From: Ridgeia piscesae
Taxonomy: Eukaryota; Annelida; Polychaeta; Sabellida; Siboglinidae
Direction: 5' to 3'
Assembly: GCA_025642075.2 (NCBI GenBank)
Contig: JAODUO010000863.1
Coordinates: forward strand, 1 to 64,000
Length of the DNA stretch: 64,000 bases
Shown piece after piece: positions 55,001 to 62,856 of the stretch. Made by a program: the position numbers and the translations under genes. Each line of letters opens with the position of its first letter. Position 1 is the stretch's first letter. The notes beneath the pieces are model-generated. The model worked only from the letters and a program-made list of their open reading frames with translations. It did no database searches and had not been told where the DNA came from.

Positions 55001-56987
55001 ATTTGGTTAAATTGACAACCAATGCATGAAAATATATTAAATTCATTGCACTGTATATAAACTCACGGAATTCACAAACGAAGAAACGTTTTCACAAAAT
55101 GGCGACAGCACATGTTTCCATGACATACATAGAGTTTAGATCAGCAGTTTGAGCTGACTGGTTAATGTAAAAGGATCTGATCGCTGTAAACAAAATGCCC
55201 ACAAGCTGAGTTTACTGGGCGGTTTTGGACGGTCTGCGCAGTAAAGAGTTAAGAGCTTGTCTTATTACAAATAAGCTGTACTTGCTGGTACCAAAACATA
55301 AATGGCAGCAGCTTCGTTAAGCAGTGCATTTAGACTCGACAACTTGTGTGCCTCCTGACTGGCTGCCTGTGACACTGGAATGTTGTGTTTCAGACAGTGT
55401 GTCCGTCTGTGGACGGCCTGGTAAACAAACACTTGCTGTGTACTGGATAAATGGACACAATTAATTCTTTGGTGACAATGTCCAAAGAAGGACTGAGCTC
55501 ATTGGTACAACAAAACCAAAACATTGAATTGCTAAGAAGGAGGTGCAATATTAAGAAGATAATTCTGATAAGATAACATTATTTCTTACAGACTTGATAC
55601 TAACAGAGGTAGTTCTACTAAGCAGTGCTTGGTTAACATCGAGTAATTGTTGTCTAGGTGCAGACTGCCATCTACAGTGCTGGCTTCATGTGTGAGATGG
55701 ATATAGACGATGGAAACACAATGAACAAGAAAATCCGCAACGCACAACTAGCTCAGTACAACTTCATCTTTGGTGAGTCTCAATTTTTAGTGATAGTGAG
55801 TCTACTTTTAGTGTCTAGTTATTTATTTGGGTGTTTACTATTATACTACAATGCAATTTTAAGAATTATTTAATTAATAAAATGTTATATGTATTAATTG
55901 GTTTAAATTTCACATTTTATTTAATTGATTTCGTTTCCAATTTAGTCGTCATTATTTTTTTATACAAGATTACAAACTTGATGAATGACTGTTTAGCAAG
56001 TTGACAATGTTAAGAGTCGTAACAAATTTTGTTTGCCGTGCAGTTACTTCTATCAATTTCAATTTATTTCAAAACACACATGAAAAGCAAGTCAAGTACA
56101 TAATAAGTCTCGGGGTACGGTATACAGTCATGAAGAAAGGGAGTAGATGTGAAGTTATACACTTATGACTATGTGTGTGATGTATAGGTACTGTCTTCAC
56201 TCCTACCCTCTGTTGACACATGTATTCAACATGTTCTGCTGCAGTTGTCTTCACTCCTACCCTCTGTTGACCCTTGTATTCAACATGTTCTGCTGCAGTT
56301 GTCTTCACTCCTACCCTCTGTTGACACATGTATTCAACATGTTCTGCTGCAGTTGTCTTCACTCCTACCCTCTGTTGACACATGTATTCAACATGTTCTG
56401 CTGCAGTTGTCTTCACTCCTACCCTCTGTTGACACTTGTATTCAACATGTTCTGCTGCAGTTGTCTTCACTCCTACCCTCTACTGACACATGTATTCAAC
56501 ATGTTCTGCTGCAGTTGTCTTCACTCCTACCCTCTGTTGACACATGTATTCAACATGTTCTGCTGCAGTTGTCTTCACTCCTACCCTCTGTTGACCCTTG
56601 TATTCAACATGTTCTGCTGCAGTTGTCTTCACTCCTACCCTCTGTTGACACTTGTATTCAACATGTTCTGCTGCAGTTGTCTTCACTCCTACCCTCTGTT
56701 GACACATGTATTCAACATGTTCTGCTGCAGTTGTCTTCACTCCTACCCTCTGTTGACACTTGTATTCAACATGTTCTGCTGCAGTTGTCTTCACTCCTAC
56801 CCTCTGTTGACACTTGTATTCAACATGTTCTGCTGCAGTTGTTGGCGAGAAAGAGCGCAACAACACGACGGTGAACGTCCGCACACGAGACAACAAGGTG
56901 CACGGGGAGCACGCCGTGTCACATGTCATTGACCGATTCAAACACTTCAGCGCAGAGAAAACTGTCAACGCAGAGGACGAGTTCTAA
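36443..56987 (+). CDS. TARS1: threonyl-tRNA synthetase, cytosolic type
   Basis: Charges tRNA-Thr with threonine in the cytosol. Twenty coding exons: 36443-36499, 37211-37300, 39603-39784, 40787-40902, 41499-41628, 43533-43650, 44085-44149, 45318-45396, 45722-45868, 46325-46423, 46667-46762, 48287-48357, 48632-48794, 51954-52091, 52349-52426, 52784-52884, 54392-54499, 54765-54837, 55658-55772 and 56839-56987. They give 724 residues; human TARS1 has 723. Domains: lysine-rich N-terminus; TGS about 82-146; editing domain with HSSAH (His155, His159) and CRGPH (Cys261, His265); class II core with zinc ligands Cys413, His464 and His591, motif 2 around [18 protein letters not shown] and motif 3 around [11 protein letters not shown]-terminal anticodon-binding domain from about 613. 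Every junction keeps phase. Intron 1 seems to be GC-AG (AAG|GCATGA), so the first 19 residues are the least certain part. Six splice sites lie inside tandem arrays, described separately. Confidence 0.96.
37387..37495. repeat. 109-bp near-perfect inverted repeat (foldback element)
   Basis: The left arm starts AGCGACATGTGTAGCTGTGC and the right arm is its reverse complement with few mismatches. Arms are about 50 bp around a short centre near ACATTACGTTG. It lies in intron 2 of the synthetase gene and would form a long hairpin in RNA or single-stranded DNA. A miniature foldback transposon is the likely origin. Confidence 0.85.
37655..38110 (-). mobile_element. LINE fragment, 3' end, antisense in intron 2
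   Basis: Minus strand 38065-37985 reads [19 protein letters not shown] and then a stop after LYFS, the usual end of a CR1/L2-like reverse-transcriptase ORF. The 3' part ends in AATAAAGTTATTTTTATTATTAT, a typical LINE tail. The ORF is broken upstream. Confidence 0.6.
38068..38093. repeat. 11-bp-stem hairpin
   Basis: TATGGTACTTC and GAAGTACCATA pair perfectly around TATT. It lies inside the LINE fragment. Confidence 0.8.
38384..38431. repeat. (AT)n microsatellite
   Basis: Pure AT run in intron 2 of the synthetase gene. Confidence 0.95.
41345..41498 (+). repeat. 22-bp array made of the exon 5 acceptor
   Basis: Seven copies of GTGTCACTTGTAG|GACAGTATT at 22-bp spacing. The last copy is the true acceptor, TTGTAG|GACAGTACG. 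Each upstream copy therefore carries an AG acceptor and the first seven exon bases. As 22 is not divisible by three, use of an upstream AG would usually shift the frame. Confidence 0.92.
42155..42260 (-). mobile_element. possible LINE/SINE 3' tail fragment
   Basis: Minus strand reads AGCGCCTTTGAGCATG, then GGTGCTTTAAAATTG and a TAATAATAA end, like the tails of the LINE fragment at 52905 and the SINEs at 62070. Confidence 0.4.
42302..43406. mobile_element. non-autonomous piggyBac-like element, complete ends
   Basis: TTAA at 42302-42305 and 43403-43406 flank a 1097-bp body that begins CCCATTTTATCCTGAA and ends with the reverse complement CCCATTTTATCCGGAA. TTAA target duplication and termini starting CCC and ending GGG are hallmarks of the piggyBac superfamily. 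No transposase frame is present, so it would need an enzyme from elsewhere. It sits in intron 5 of the synthetase gene. A truncated relative lies at 60571-60775. Confidence 0.85.
43892..44084 (+). repeat. array made of the exon 7 acceptor
   Basis: Five imperfect copies (30-45 bp apart) of TGTTTCAG|TACAATAAGTTCAAG precede the true site at 44085. Several copies continue GGTGAG, so they form 15-base decoy micro-exons with both an acceptor and a donor. Copies closest to the exon are most similar to it. Confidence 0.85.
44548..45303 (+). repeat. 21-bp minisatellite next to the exon 8 acceptor
   Basis: About 36 copies of GTGACTGCTACTGTCAAGTTG. Variants GACC/GACT and GTTG/GTAG are not random: the nine units nearest exon 8 are all GACC-GTTG. 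It ends 14 bases before the acceptor, in the polypyrimidine region, but does not include the AG. Open frames on both strands are artefacts of a unit divisible by three. Confidence 0.95.
45970..46047. repeat. (AT)n microsatellite
   Basis: AT-rich run with GTATAT interruptions in intron 9 of the synthetase gene. Confidence 0.9.
46738..48192 (+). repeat. 45-bp array made of the exon 11 donor, about 32 copies
   Basis: The unit runs GGCCACTGGCAGCACTACGCA|GTGAGTTACAGTTTGTG plus TTTATTG. The left part is the end of exon 11 (GHWQHYA) and GTGAGT is its donor, so about 32 complete donor sites with the same exonic context follow each other. The unit is 15 codons long. From exon 11 the frame stays open for about ten units, to a stop near 47174. 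Many later units carry a CTCGCAGGACTACGCA variant. The strong open frames on both strands come from the repeat. Confidence 0.96.
48761..49264 (+). repeat. 84-bp array made of the exon 13 donor, six copies
   Basis: Each unit holds GACGACGCTCACATC and CGTCCTGACCAG|GTCAGT, i.e. the last 34 exon bases ([11 protein letters not shown]) and the donor, followed by about 50 intron bases. The first copy is the real exon end. Reading past the first donor meets an in-frame TAG in the same unit. Confidence 0.94.
49727..51953 (+). repeat. 49-bp array made of the exon 14 acceptor, about 28 copies
   Basis: The unit is CTGTGTTCAG|ATCAAGGAGG followed by AGATCGCTGGCTGTTG and TTTAGAGTCTGCT. The bases after the AG repeat the first 23 bases of exon 14 (IKEEIAG). 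The true acceptor is the last copy, at 51953/51954. Units to the left of the LINE insertion (49727-49925) are more diverged. As 49 is not divisible by three, upstream acceptors would change frame. Confidence 0.95.
49926..50742 (-). mobile_element. 5'-truncated CR1/L2-like LINE, antisense, inside the exon 14 array
   Basis: The minus strand from 50742 gives [15 protein letters not shown], an internal stop, then [31 protein letters not shown] and [17 protein letters not shown]. This is the classic C-terminal reverse-transcriptase region of CR1/L2-like elements. It ends with three copies of a TTGTTAAATC-type tail (49927-49955). Array units flank both sides, so it inserted after the array had begun to form. 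A clear target-site duplication is not visible. Confidence 0.88.
52905..53200 (-). mobile_element. decayed LINE 3' end, antisense in intron 16
   Basis: Minus strand gives [11 protein letters not shown] and, after a frameshift, [13 protein letters not shown], matching the common reverse-transcriptase end VPRTKL to AAPxLWNxLP. The 3' part has GCGCCTTTGAGCTTG and a TTATTATAA end. Confidence 0.6.
53345..54233 (+). repeat. 63-bp minisatellite, about 14 copies
   Basis: The unit runs GGAATACATGCACACAGCAG, TTAGTTTATAAATGGTTGC and TCATTTACGTGTCTTCTCTCCATT. It is 21 codons long and open in one frame, so a 247-codon open frame results; it has no gene-like feature. It lies mid-intron and holds no copy of an exon edge. 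Confidence 0.96.
56186..56838 (+). repeat. 54-bp array made of the exon 20 acceptor, 12 copies
   Basis: The unit is TGTTCTGCTGCAG|TTGT followed by CTTCACTCCTACCCTCTG and TTGACACTTGTATTCAACA. Every unit ends with the same strong acceptor that is used for the last exon (GCTGCAG|TTGTTGGCGAG). In the frame of the synthetase an upstream acceptor leads to a TGA within the unit. Confidence 0.95.
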
Positions 56988-57283
56988 ACTGACCCAAACC
57001 ACAATTTTGGTCTCTGTGGCCACCCTACCCTTGGGCCAGTTTGAACACCCGGCCACAGTGGATCTCAGGGTTTATGCGAAATTATTTGCTACACGCCAAA
57101 TTTGCCAAGTTGTGAAGCTGCGTTTTGTTAGTTGTCAGTGGAATATTTTGCAAGTGGACTTAAAGAATGCTTGAGACTCTTGCAGTATTCATTTGTCTAA
57201 TATGGTACAATACAATAGAGGATAAGGTAATGTCTGGAGTGACAATCACAGGTTGTAACACTGTAAGGAATTTGAAATTGTTG

Positions 57284-57289
57284 AATAAA
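57284..57289 (+). terminator. candidate poly(A) signal of the synthetase gene
   Basis: AATAAA about 300 bases after the stop codon, followed by a T-rich stretch. Confidence 0.5.
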
Positions 57290-57894
57290 TGAAGATTGTT
57301 TGAGTTACAAAAAATTCACTTGTGTACTGGGAATGCACAGTAGAGCTTTTGCCAGCACTTGCTTTAGATACTTCAGGTAAATGTATTGCCACATTCAGGT
57401 CACACATTATTGTACATGTATTTATTTCTTGTCTGTGAATGTTATCGAGTTTCCTTTCCCCGAGAAAGATAATAAACATGGACATATTCTATTTTTTGAA
57501 CTTGTTGTTAAATGTTACAAAACAGCTGCAAATATGATTATATGCAGTTGACATAATAACCTCTGAGCTTGGTTTCTAAGGATTTTGGCACAATAGAAGT
57601 TACCTAATTATTGGATAATTTGCCAGATGCAAAGAATAATCAGTGATTCTTGTATATTTTTATTAAAAAGCCTTGCTAGGTCTATAACCTTTAATTTTAT
57701 ATCAAATGATGACTGCAAGTTACACAGATTTTCCCCAAAGATTACAGGACCATTGAATTTTACTTCATAGTACACTTCAAACTGCTCGAAGCTTTTTACA
57801 GACAAGCCTCACTTTATAACAGCCACCTTGTAATTAAGGTCACTAGGATAGTTCCAACCGTTTCCATACAGTGAAGTATAGCAAATCATTCCAG

Positions 57895-57935
57895 TTAAGG
57901 TCACCTGGCTTACCCAATCACAAGGGTGACCTTAA
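57895..57935. repeat. 11-bp inverted repeat with AGGTCA half-sites
   Basis: TTAAGGTCACC and GGTGACCTTAA face each other across 19 bases; a further AATTAAGGTCACTAGG lies 60 bases to the left. AGGTCA is a nuclear-receptor half-site, but the spacing is not that of a known dimer site, so an old transposon end is as likely. Confidence 0.6.
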
Positions 57936-58653
57936 TTGTGAGGTTCCACAGTCATCTGACACGAGCAGCCTCCTAATGGTAATTTGTTTAAATATGCCTA
58001 CAAGAACACTAGAATGTTGGTGAGGTAACAGTCAAGTGGATCTAATATTTATTTTATAAAACATTCATAATTAAGCAGCATCCCCTCAACCTTGGGCTGC
58101 TTGCCATGCATGACTAACCCTGGCAGATCCCCTATACAAAGTGGGAATGTTAGTCGAGTCAAGCTAGTAATTAACTTTGCCAGTCACAACAGCATCATCT
58201 GTGAGAACAGTACAAATACCCGTTCTAATTCGAAGACTGATACACGACTGGTGAGAACCCTAATTTAATGACATGTTCGTATCTGAAACATTGCATGTAA
58301 CACGTCACAGTTGGCCGAGATATGTTTACATTATGGTCAGCTGATCTGGAGACAACTAACTACACATGGTGCATAATTTCATTGGCTGAACTTAAATTCA
58401 GAGTTTTGTGAAGGGATCAGCCAGGGGTAATGCTGGCTGACACTGACGTAACCAGCAGCAGCATTGTACATACACATAGGTGACATCTGCAAACATTATT
58501 TCCAAAATATTGTATATTCAGTTACCATAGCAACAGAACCTGTCCATTATGGAAAAGCCACAAAATCAACATGCAAAATCTATTGTCATTTTTTACAACT
58601 CCCAATTTCAAACACGTTTTGATTTTGTTTAATTCAAATTTCATAGATTTGGT

Positions 58654-58935
58654 TTAACCCATTAGCACTCAAGTCGGCCATCGGTGGCCAGCTCATATGG
58701 CACTGTCTTAGCATCAAGCAAGAAATGGTCAACATATTATGTTTAAGATACAACAGCAGTTTTGTTACCACTGTGTAGGTAATTTTGTTATCTACAACAT
58801 ACATACAACACACAATTGTGAGATATGAATAATAAAGGCACTAGAGCAAAAAAAAAGGCACAATTGTTTTGAATCTAGGTCAAATATCTGAGGAGACAGG
58901 CTTCACATCAAGTTGTGTGAGTGCTAATGGGTTAA
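58654..58935. mobile_element. piggyBac-like miniature element (MITE), complete
   Basis: TTAA at 58654-58657 and 58932-58935 flank a 274-bp body. Its ends are CCCATTAGCACTCA and the exact reverse complement TGAGTGCTAATGGG. It has no open frame. Its termini share CCCATT with the 1.1-kb element at 42302, so both may use the same or related transposase. Confidence 0.86.
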
Positions 58936-59442
58936 TCTGGGTAAGATTGCACAACATATTTTTATAAATTTCATGCGCTATCAATAAGAAAAACATGTTG
59001 AGTAGACCGCATAACCAACACAAAACATGCACGAAACGCTGAAAAAATATTCAGGAGGTCTGCTGTGTCTTTCAAAATTTGCACATTCATGTGTAGCCGA
59101 CCGACTTGTAAAATAAACAGTATCAAAAGAATATCAGTCGGACTTAAAAAACTACTTATATACGCCAAATCCTTTCAATTGCACATATGCCTCAATCAAT
59201 AAAATCTATTAAACAGAAAATGTATTTTATCATTTCATATACATGCAATTATTGTATCAAATATATATATATATATAATTCTAAATATATACAATTTTCA
59301 ATAAACAAATGTGCAATCCTTTATAAACAGTGTAAGTTCGAACACAATATGAACCAACAATGTACAAATCTCATTACATTTTGCAACTTTCTACCAACTC
59401 TACCAACGATAGACCCTACAAATACAATGTGTAGATTCGGGT

Positions 59443-62400
59443 CTACTTGAGGTGTTTCATCCGCTGCAGTCTGTAAGCTGTGATCACACTTTGTCTGTGT
59501 TGTTTCCTCTCAGCCAGAGTTTGAACCCGTTCCGATGCCTTCCTCCTTCCCTCCTCCCCACTCCCACACAAAGTATCCCCCTCCGCAGCCCTCTCCAGGG
59601 AAGAGGAGGTGACCTCCAGCTGGGAGTCGCTGTCGTCCGTCAGAATGTCACTTCTCCGTGAATTCCGCAGCACAGACACATGCACACGGCTGTCGTCAGA
59701 TTCCGCGTCACTGCTGGCGGAGTGACATATGTCATTTGATGCGACACTATCTGGCCCAGAAACATGGTCTGTGCTCCCAAGTTTCATGTTGGCAAGGTCC
59801 CCTGTTGTGTTCGTTTTACTGTCCTCAAACCGCGTGTTGTCAATTCCAGAGTCTACCATGTGATCTGTGATGTTCTCATTTGACGTCACTTCCTCTGATT
59901 CATCGTCATCTGACGATGTGACCACTAAAACACTCTGCCGGGAACGTTTCTTCACTGGCGTAACTTCTGATTCTGAATATCCATTATCAGAAGAATTACT
60001 TTCAAGGGCTGAATTTCTTCTTTTGTTTGTAGACGTGTGGTTGACGTCAGCACGAGACAGTTGTCGTGTCTGTTTGGTTGTTCTGTGTGTCTGTACTACG
60101 TCTGTTTCTTCGTCTTCGGATGAATGGAGACAACCAACTCTGGTCTGCAAACAGAAAGTGAAAGTAATTTTATAGCCAATAATGCGATTGATTTTTATGA
60201 GGTTTTATAAGTGACCTCCATAAATATAGATATAAACCAACATTAGCAAAAATCTAGTATAAAATATCGAATTAATCCCTTGTGAAATAAAGAAGTTACA
60301 TTCGTCCGCAACCTACAATAACTAATGGGTGACTGTTTTTCATACTAATGTTATCATTACTGAGGTTTCAGTTTTGTAATAAAAAAATATTATTAACAAA
60401 AATAATCAAACCTAATCCCACTCCAACCTGGAATATGTGTGTTCATAGTTCACAGTTCACACAACTGCACCAGTGTTTAAAGAAGTACTACCACTGTCAC
60501 GTGAACTGGGGCAACAAGCAGTGAACAAAATGACAGGTTTGTACAAGTTGTCCTGATGAGAATGACAGCTTTAACCCATTTTATCCTGAAGGTAGTGCAG
60601 ATGTGTTGCAGCCAGTTCCTGATAATTTCCTCAATCTGTCAGCATTAAACAATTACAGGCCTTCATTTAAAATGGACATAACTTTATTATATCTCAATTA
60701 TTTTTTAAATGCGATATACCCGGTACCTTTAAAAGAACTATCAAGTCGCATTGATAAACTCATAGTTTAGTTTACTTGTGTCTGTTTCAATAATCCCACA
60801 AGCAGTGAACAGATCGAGAAAGTCTTCCTGATGACAGCGACTGGTTTATGTTACTTGTGTTTGTTTCAATAATGCCACTCATCATGGTAGTCATTTCAGA
60901 GAAATCAATGATTTAGTTGTCACACGCTACAGATGAGAAACGAGACCTGTTTGAACTCTGTGAGTTGGAGTTCTTCCCCAAAATCTTCTTCCTCCGAATC
61001 ACTCTCCTCCTCGTTCTCATCATCAATAAACTCATCAATGGACGACTCGCCACTGGTTGAGGCGTGGTCGTAGTTGTAGCGATGTCGTCTGCAAATGTGA
61101 TCATGATCATAATAAACGAGACACATTTACAAACCTACAGATTACAGACAGTGACAATGTCAAAATTACCTGTTTTTTTCTAGATATCACCTTTTAAGTT
61201 TCTGATGTTCAGCAATAAATAAAAAACTATTGGGAACTAATTCAACAAATGTGGTATCATTCTAAAGCTTATGCTTTGTGGAATCTTGAACATTGCAAAA
61301 CTCTATTTTGCAACTTGACATCCACTTTGCTGAAGCAGGCAAATAAAGCCATTTATTGAGTGTAAGTCTAATATAATATCTGGCGTTCTGATATGTAGAC
61401 ATACTCTTTCAAGTAGTTATTGACGAGACTTCGTGGCTGCAGATGACTGTAATGCTTCTTGGGCGACTCGTCGATCTTATCAAAAACGTCCTTCCTGCTT
61501 GGCATTTGAAACACACTGGCTCGCTTCCGTTTCAATCTTTCTGAACGACTTCTGCTTTCAGCCTACAAAGTACAAACAATTCTGTATAACACAACAAAAG
61601 ACTTTGGGAAAAAAAAAAACTTGAGTATACTTGTAGTAACTACTTCATGTGTATGCATGTGACATACAAGTACCAAGGTAATTAGTAGTTGCAGTTTGTC
61701 AAACAAATCAGTGAAATGACAGTGATGTGTTAATGGTGCCCTTGTGCTGTAAACACACAGTAACCATTAATGACTAATTTTGGAATTAGGAGCTCTGTCA
61801 GAGAAGGTATACCACTGAAGTAAAGTTTTTATATGGCACAGTATCCAATCTTTCAGATGACTCTAGAGTGCTCTACATTTTAATCTCTGGCAGAACCTTT
61901 CGACTCAACACCACGGTCACCACCTTGTTGATGACCTTCACTTTTCTGGGAAGCATCCACGCAGTTACACTGGAATTAATGTGCAAAGACAGTTCATACA
62001 CAAATATCCACCACCATCTATAGCCAGGTATTCATTCATACAGCTGAATGAACTGGAACCATGTGAACTAAAGGTAAAGGCAAGCTCTTATATAGCGCAT
62101 TATCTGGTCCTTGGGGCTGCTCAAAGCGCTTTTACACTTTATTTCCCTGGCAAACATGTTCAATCAAACACCATCTCAACTTCTCTGGGAAGCATCCAGC
62201 CATATGCTACAAGTAATGTACGAAGGCTGCTCGTACACATATCCACCACTGTCTATAGTCATGTACTCATTGATTCAGCTGAGTGAACTGCGCAGCATAG
62301 GATTCAAACCAGGGAATTAGTCAAGAATCCGAAGTTCTACCCCTGAGCCATTGCGCTCTAATTTCTAAATGTGGGGGTGGACAAACTTGCCAAAAGTTCA

Positions 62401-62848
62401 ACACAGCAGCCTGGATTCAAACTCAGGTTCTTTTTGTTTGAGAGTGATGCTTGAGCCACTGTGCCACAGTGCTGCAATGTTGACACAACTGTTATCTACA
62501 GCCAGGTATTCATGTCACTGCGCTCCATTGTTGGTATAACACTAGTTAACATGTGCCAACATGCCACCCTAAATATGGCAGACACAGGATGTCGTCTGTC
62601 GAGTACACTCATACACTCATGCACTTGTGCACTCATACACTCATTCAATATACCTTAAGATTATCAGACACTTTTGGAGTTGACGTCACACGAGGCTTGA
62701 AATTACTATAACTTCCAGCCATGTCATCAGAAACAATGCCACGAGCAGCCTTTGGTGTTGTCTTTGTAAGTTCTGACAAAGGTTCTTCATCGGAATCACT
62801 GGAGACATGGAGCCGGCACTGTCTCGGTCTGTGACGAGCTGGCATCAT
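59443..62848 (-). CDS. unrecognised acidic serine-rich, probably nuclear protein
   Basis: Four coding exons on the minus strand: 62856-62654 (ATG at 62848), 61562-61405, 61088-60947 and 60144-59443. All are GT-AG and in phase, giving 398 residues from that ATG. Acidic and Ser-rich clusters alternate with basic ones: HVSSDSDEEPL near the N-terminus, SERLKRKRASVF, then SSIDEFIDDENEEESDSEEE, VKKRSRQ and SSDDDESEE. The C-terminus is basic and probably helical, ending TAYRLQRMKHLK. There is no signal peptide, membrane segment or known domain. KKRSR and LKRKR could be nuclear localisation signals and the SD/SE runs casein kinase 2 sites. It may be the C-terminal part of a larger protein, since the first exon begins with a split codon. 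I found no convincing coding exon upstream, so a 5' UTR exon is the simpler reading. I do not recognise the family. Confidence 0.7.
60571..60775. mobile_element. truncated copy of the 42302 piggyBac-like element
   Basis: TTAACCCATTTTATCCTGAA and about 185 further bases match the left end of the element at 42302, with small indels. The match stops near 60775 and there is no right terminal repeat. It lies in the last intron of the minus-strand gene. Confidence 0.8.
61830..62060 (-). mobile_element. old SINE body, head missing
   Basis: Aligns with 62100-62310 through shared pieces such as TCTGGGAAGCATCCA and ATATCCACCA (plus-strand reading). It is more diverged, with no tRNA-like head. It sits directly downstream of the younger copy in the same orientation. 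Confidence 0.6.
62070..62362 (-). mobile_element. tRNA-derived SINE, near full length
   Basis: Minus strand starts AGCGCAATGGCTCAGGGGTAG (A box) and reaches GGTTTGAATCC (B box) 45 bases later. Then come a body and a 3' end AAAGCGCTTTGAGCAG and GCGCTATATAAGAG. This layout is a tRNA-derived SINE with a LINE-like or conserved tail. It lies in the intron between the first two coding exons of the minus-strand gene, in sense orientation. Confidence 0.75.
62400..62530 (-). mobile_element. further SINE fragments
   Basis: A second tRNA-like head at 62475-62400 (minus strand GGCACAGTGGCTCAAGC and GTTTGAATCC) and a body scrap at 62530-62488. Together with the two copies beside it this is a nest of at least three SINE insertions. 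Confidence 0.55.
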
Positions 62849-62856
62849 ATGGTCTT

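Larger units (their letters stand above)
57290..59442. other. intergenic spacer, no gene recognised
   Basis: Holds a piggyBac-like miniature element (58654-58935), an inverted repeat of TTAAGGTCACC at 57895-57935 and a 41-bp block shared with intron 8 of the RPRD2-like gene (57566-57607). The part nearest 59442 should be the 3' UTR of the minus-strand gene. Confidence 0.5.

Noticed and set aside
57895..57935. Nuclear-receptor response element
   Set aside because: Half-sites fit, but the 19-base spacing does not match known dimer sites and no promoter is near; kept only as an inverted repeat.
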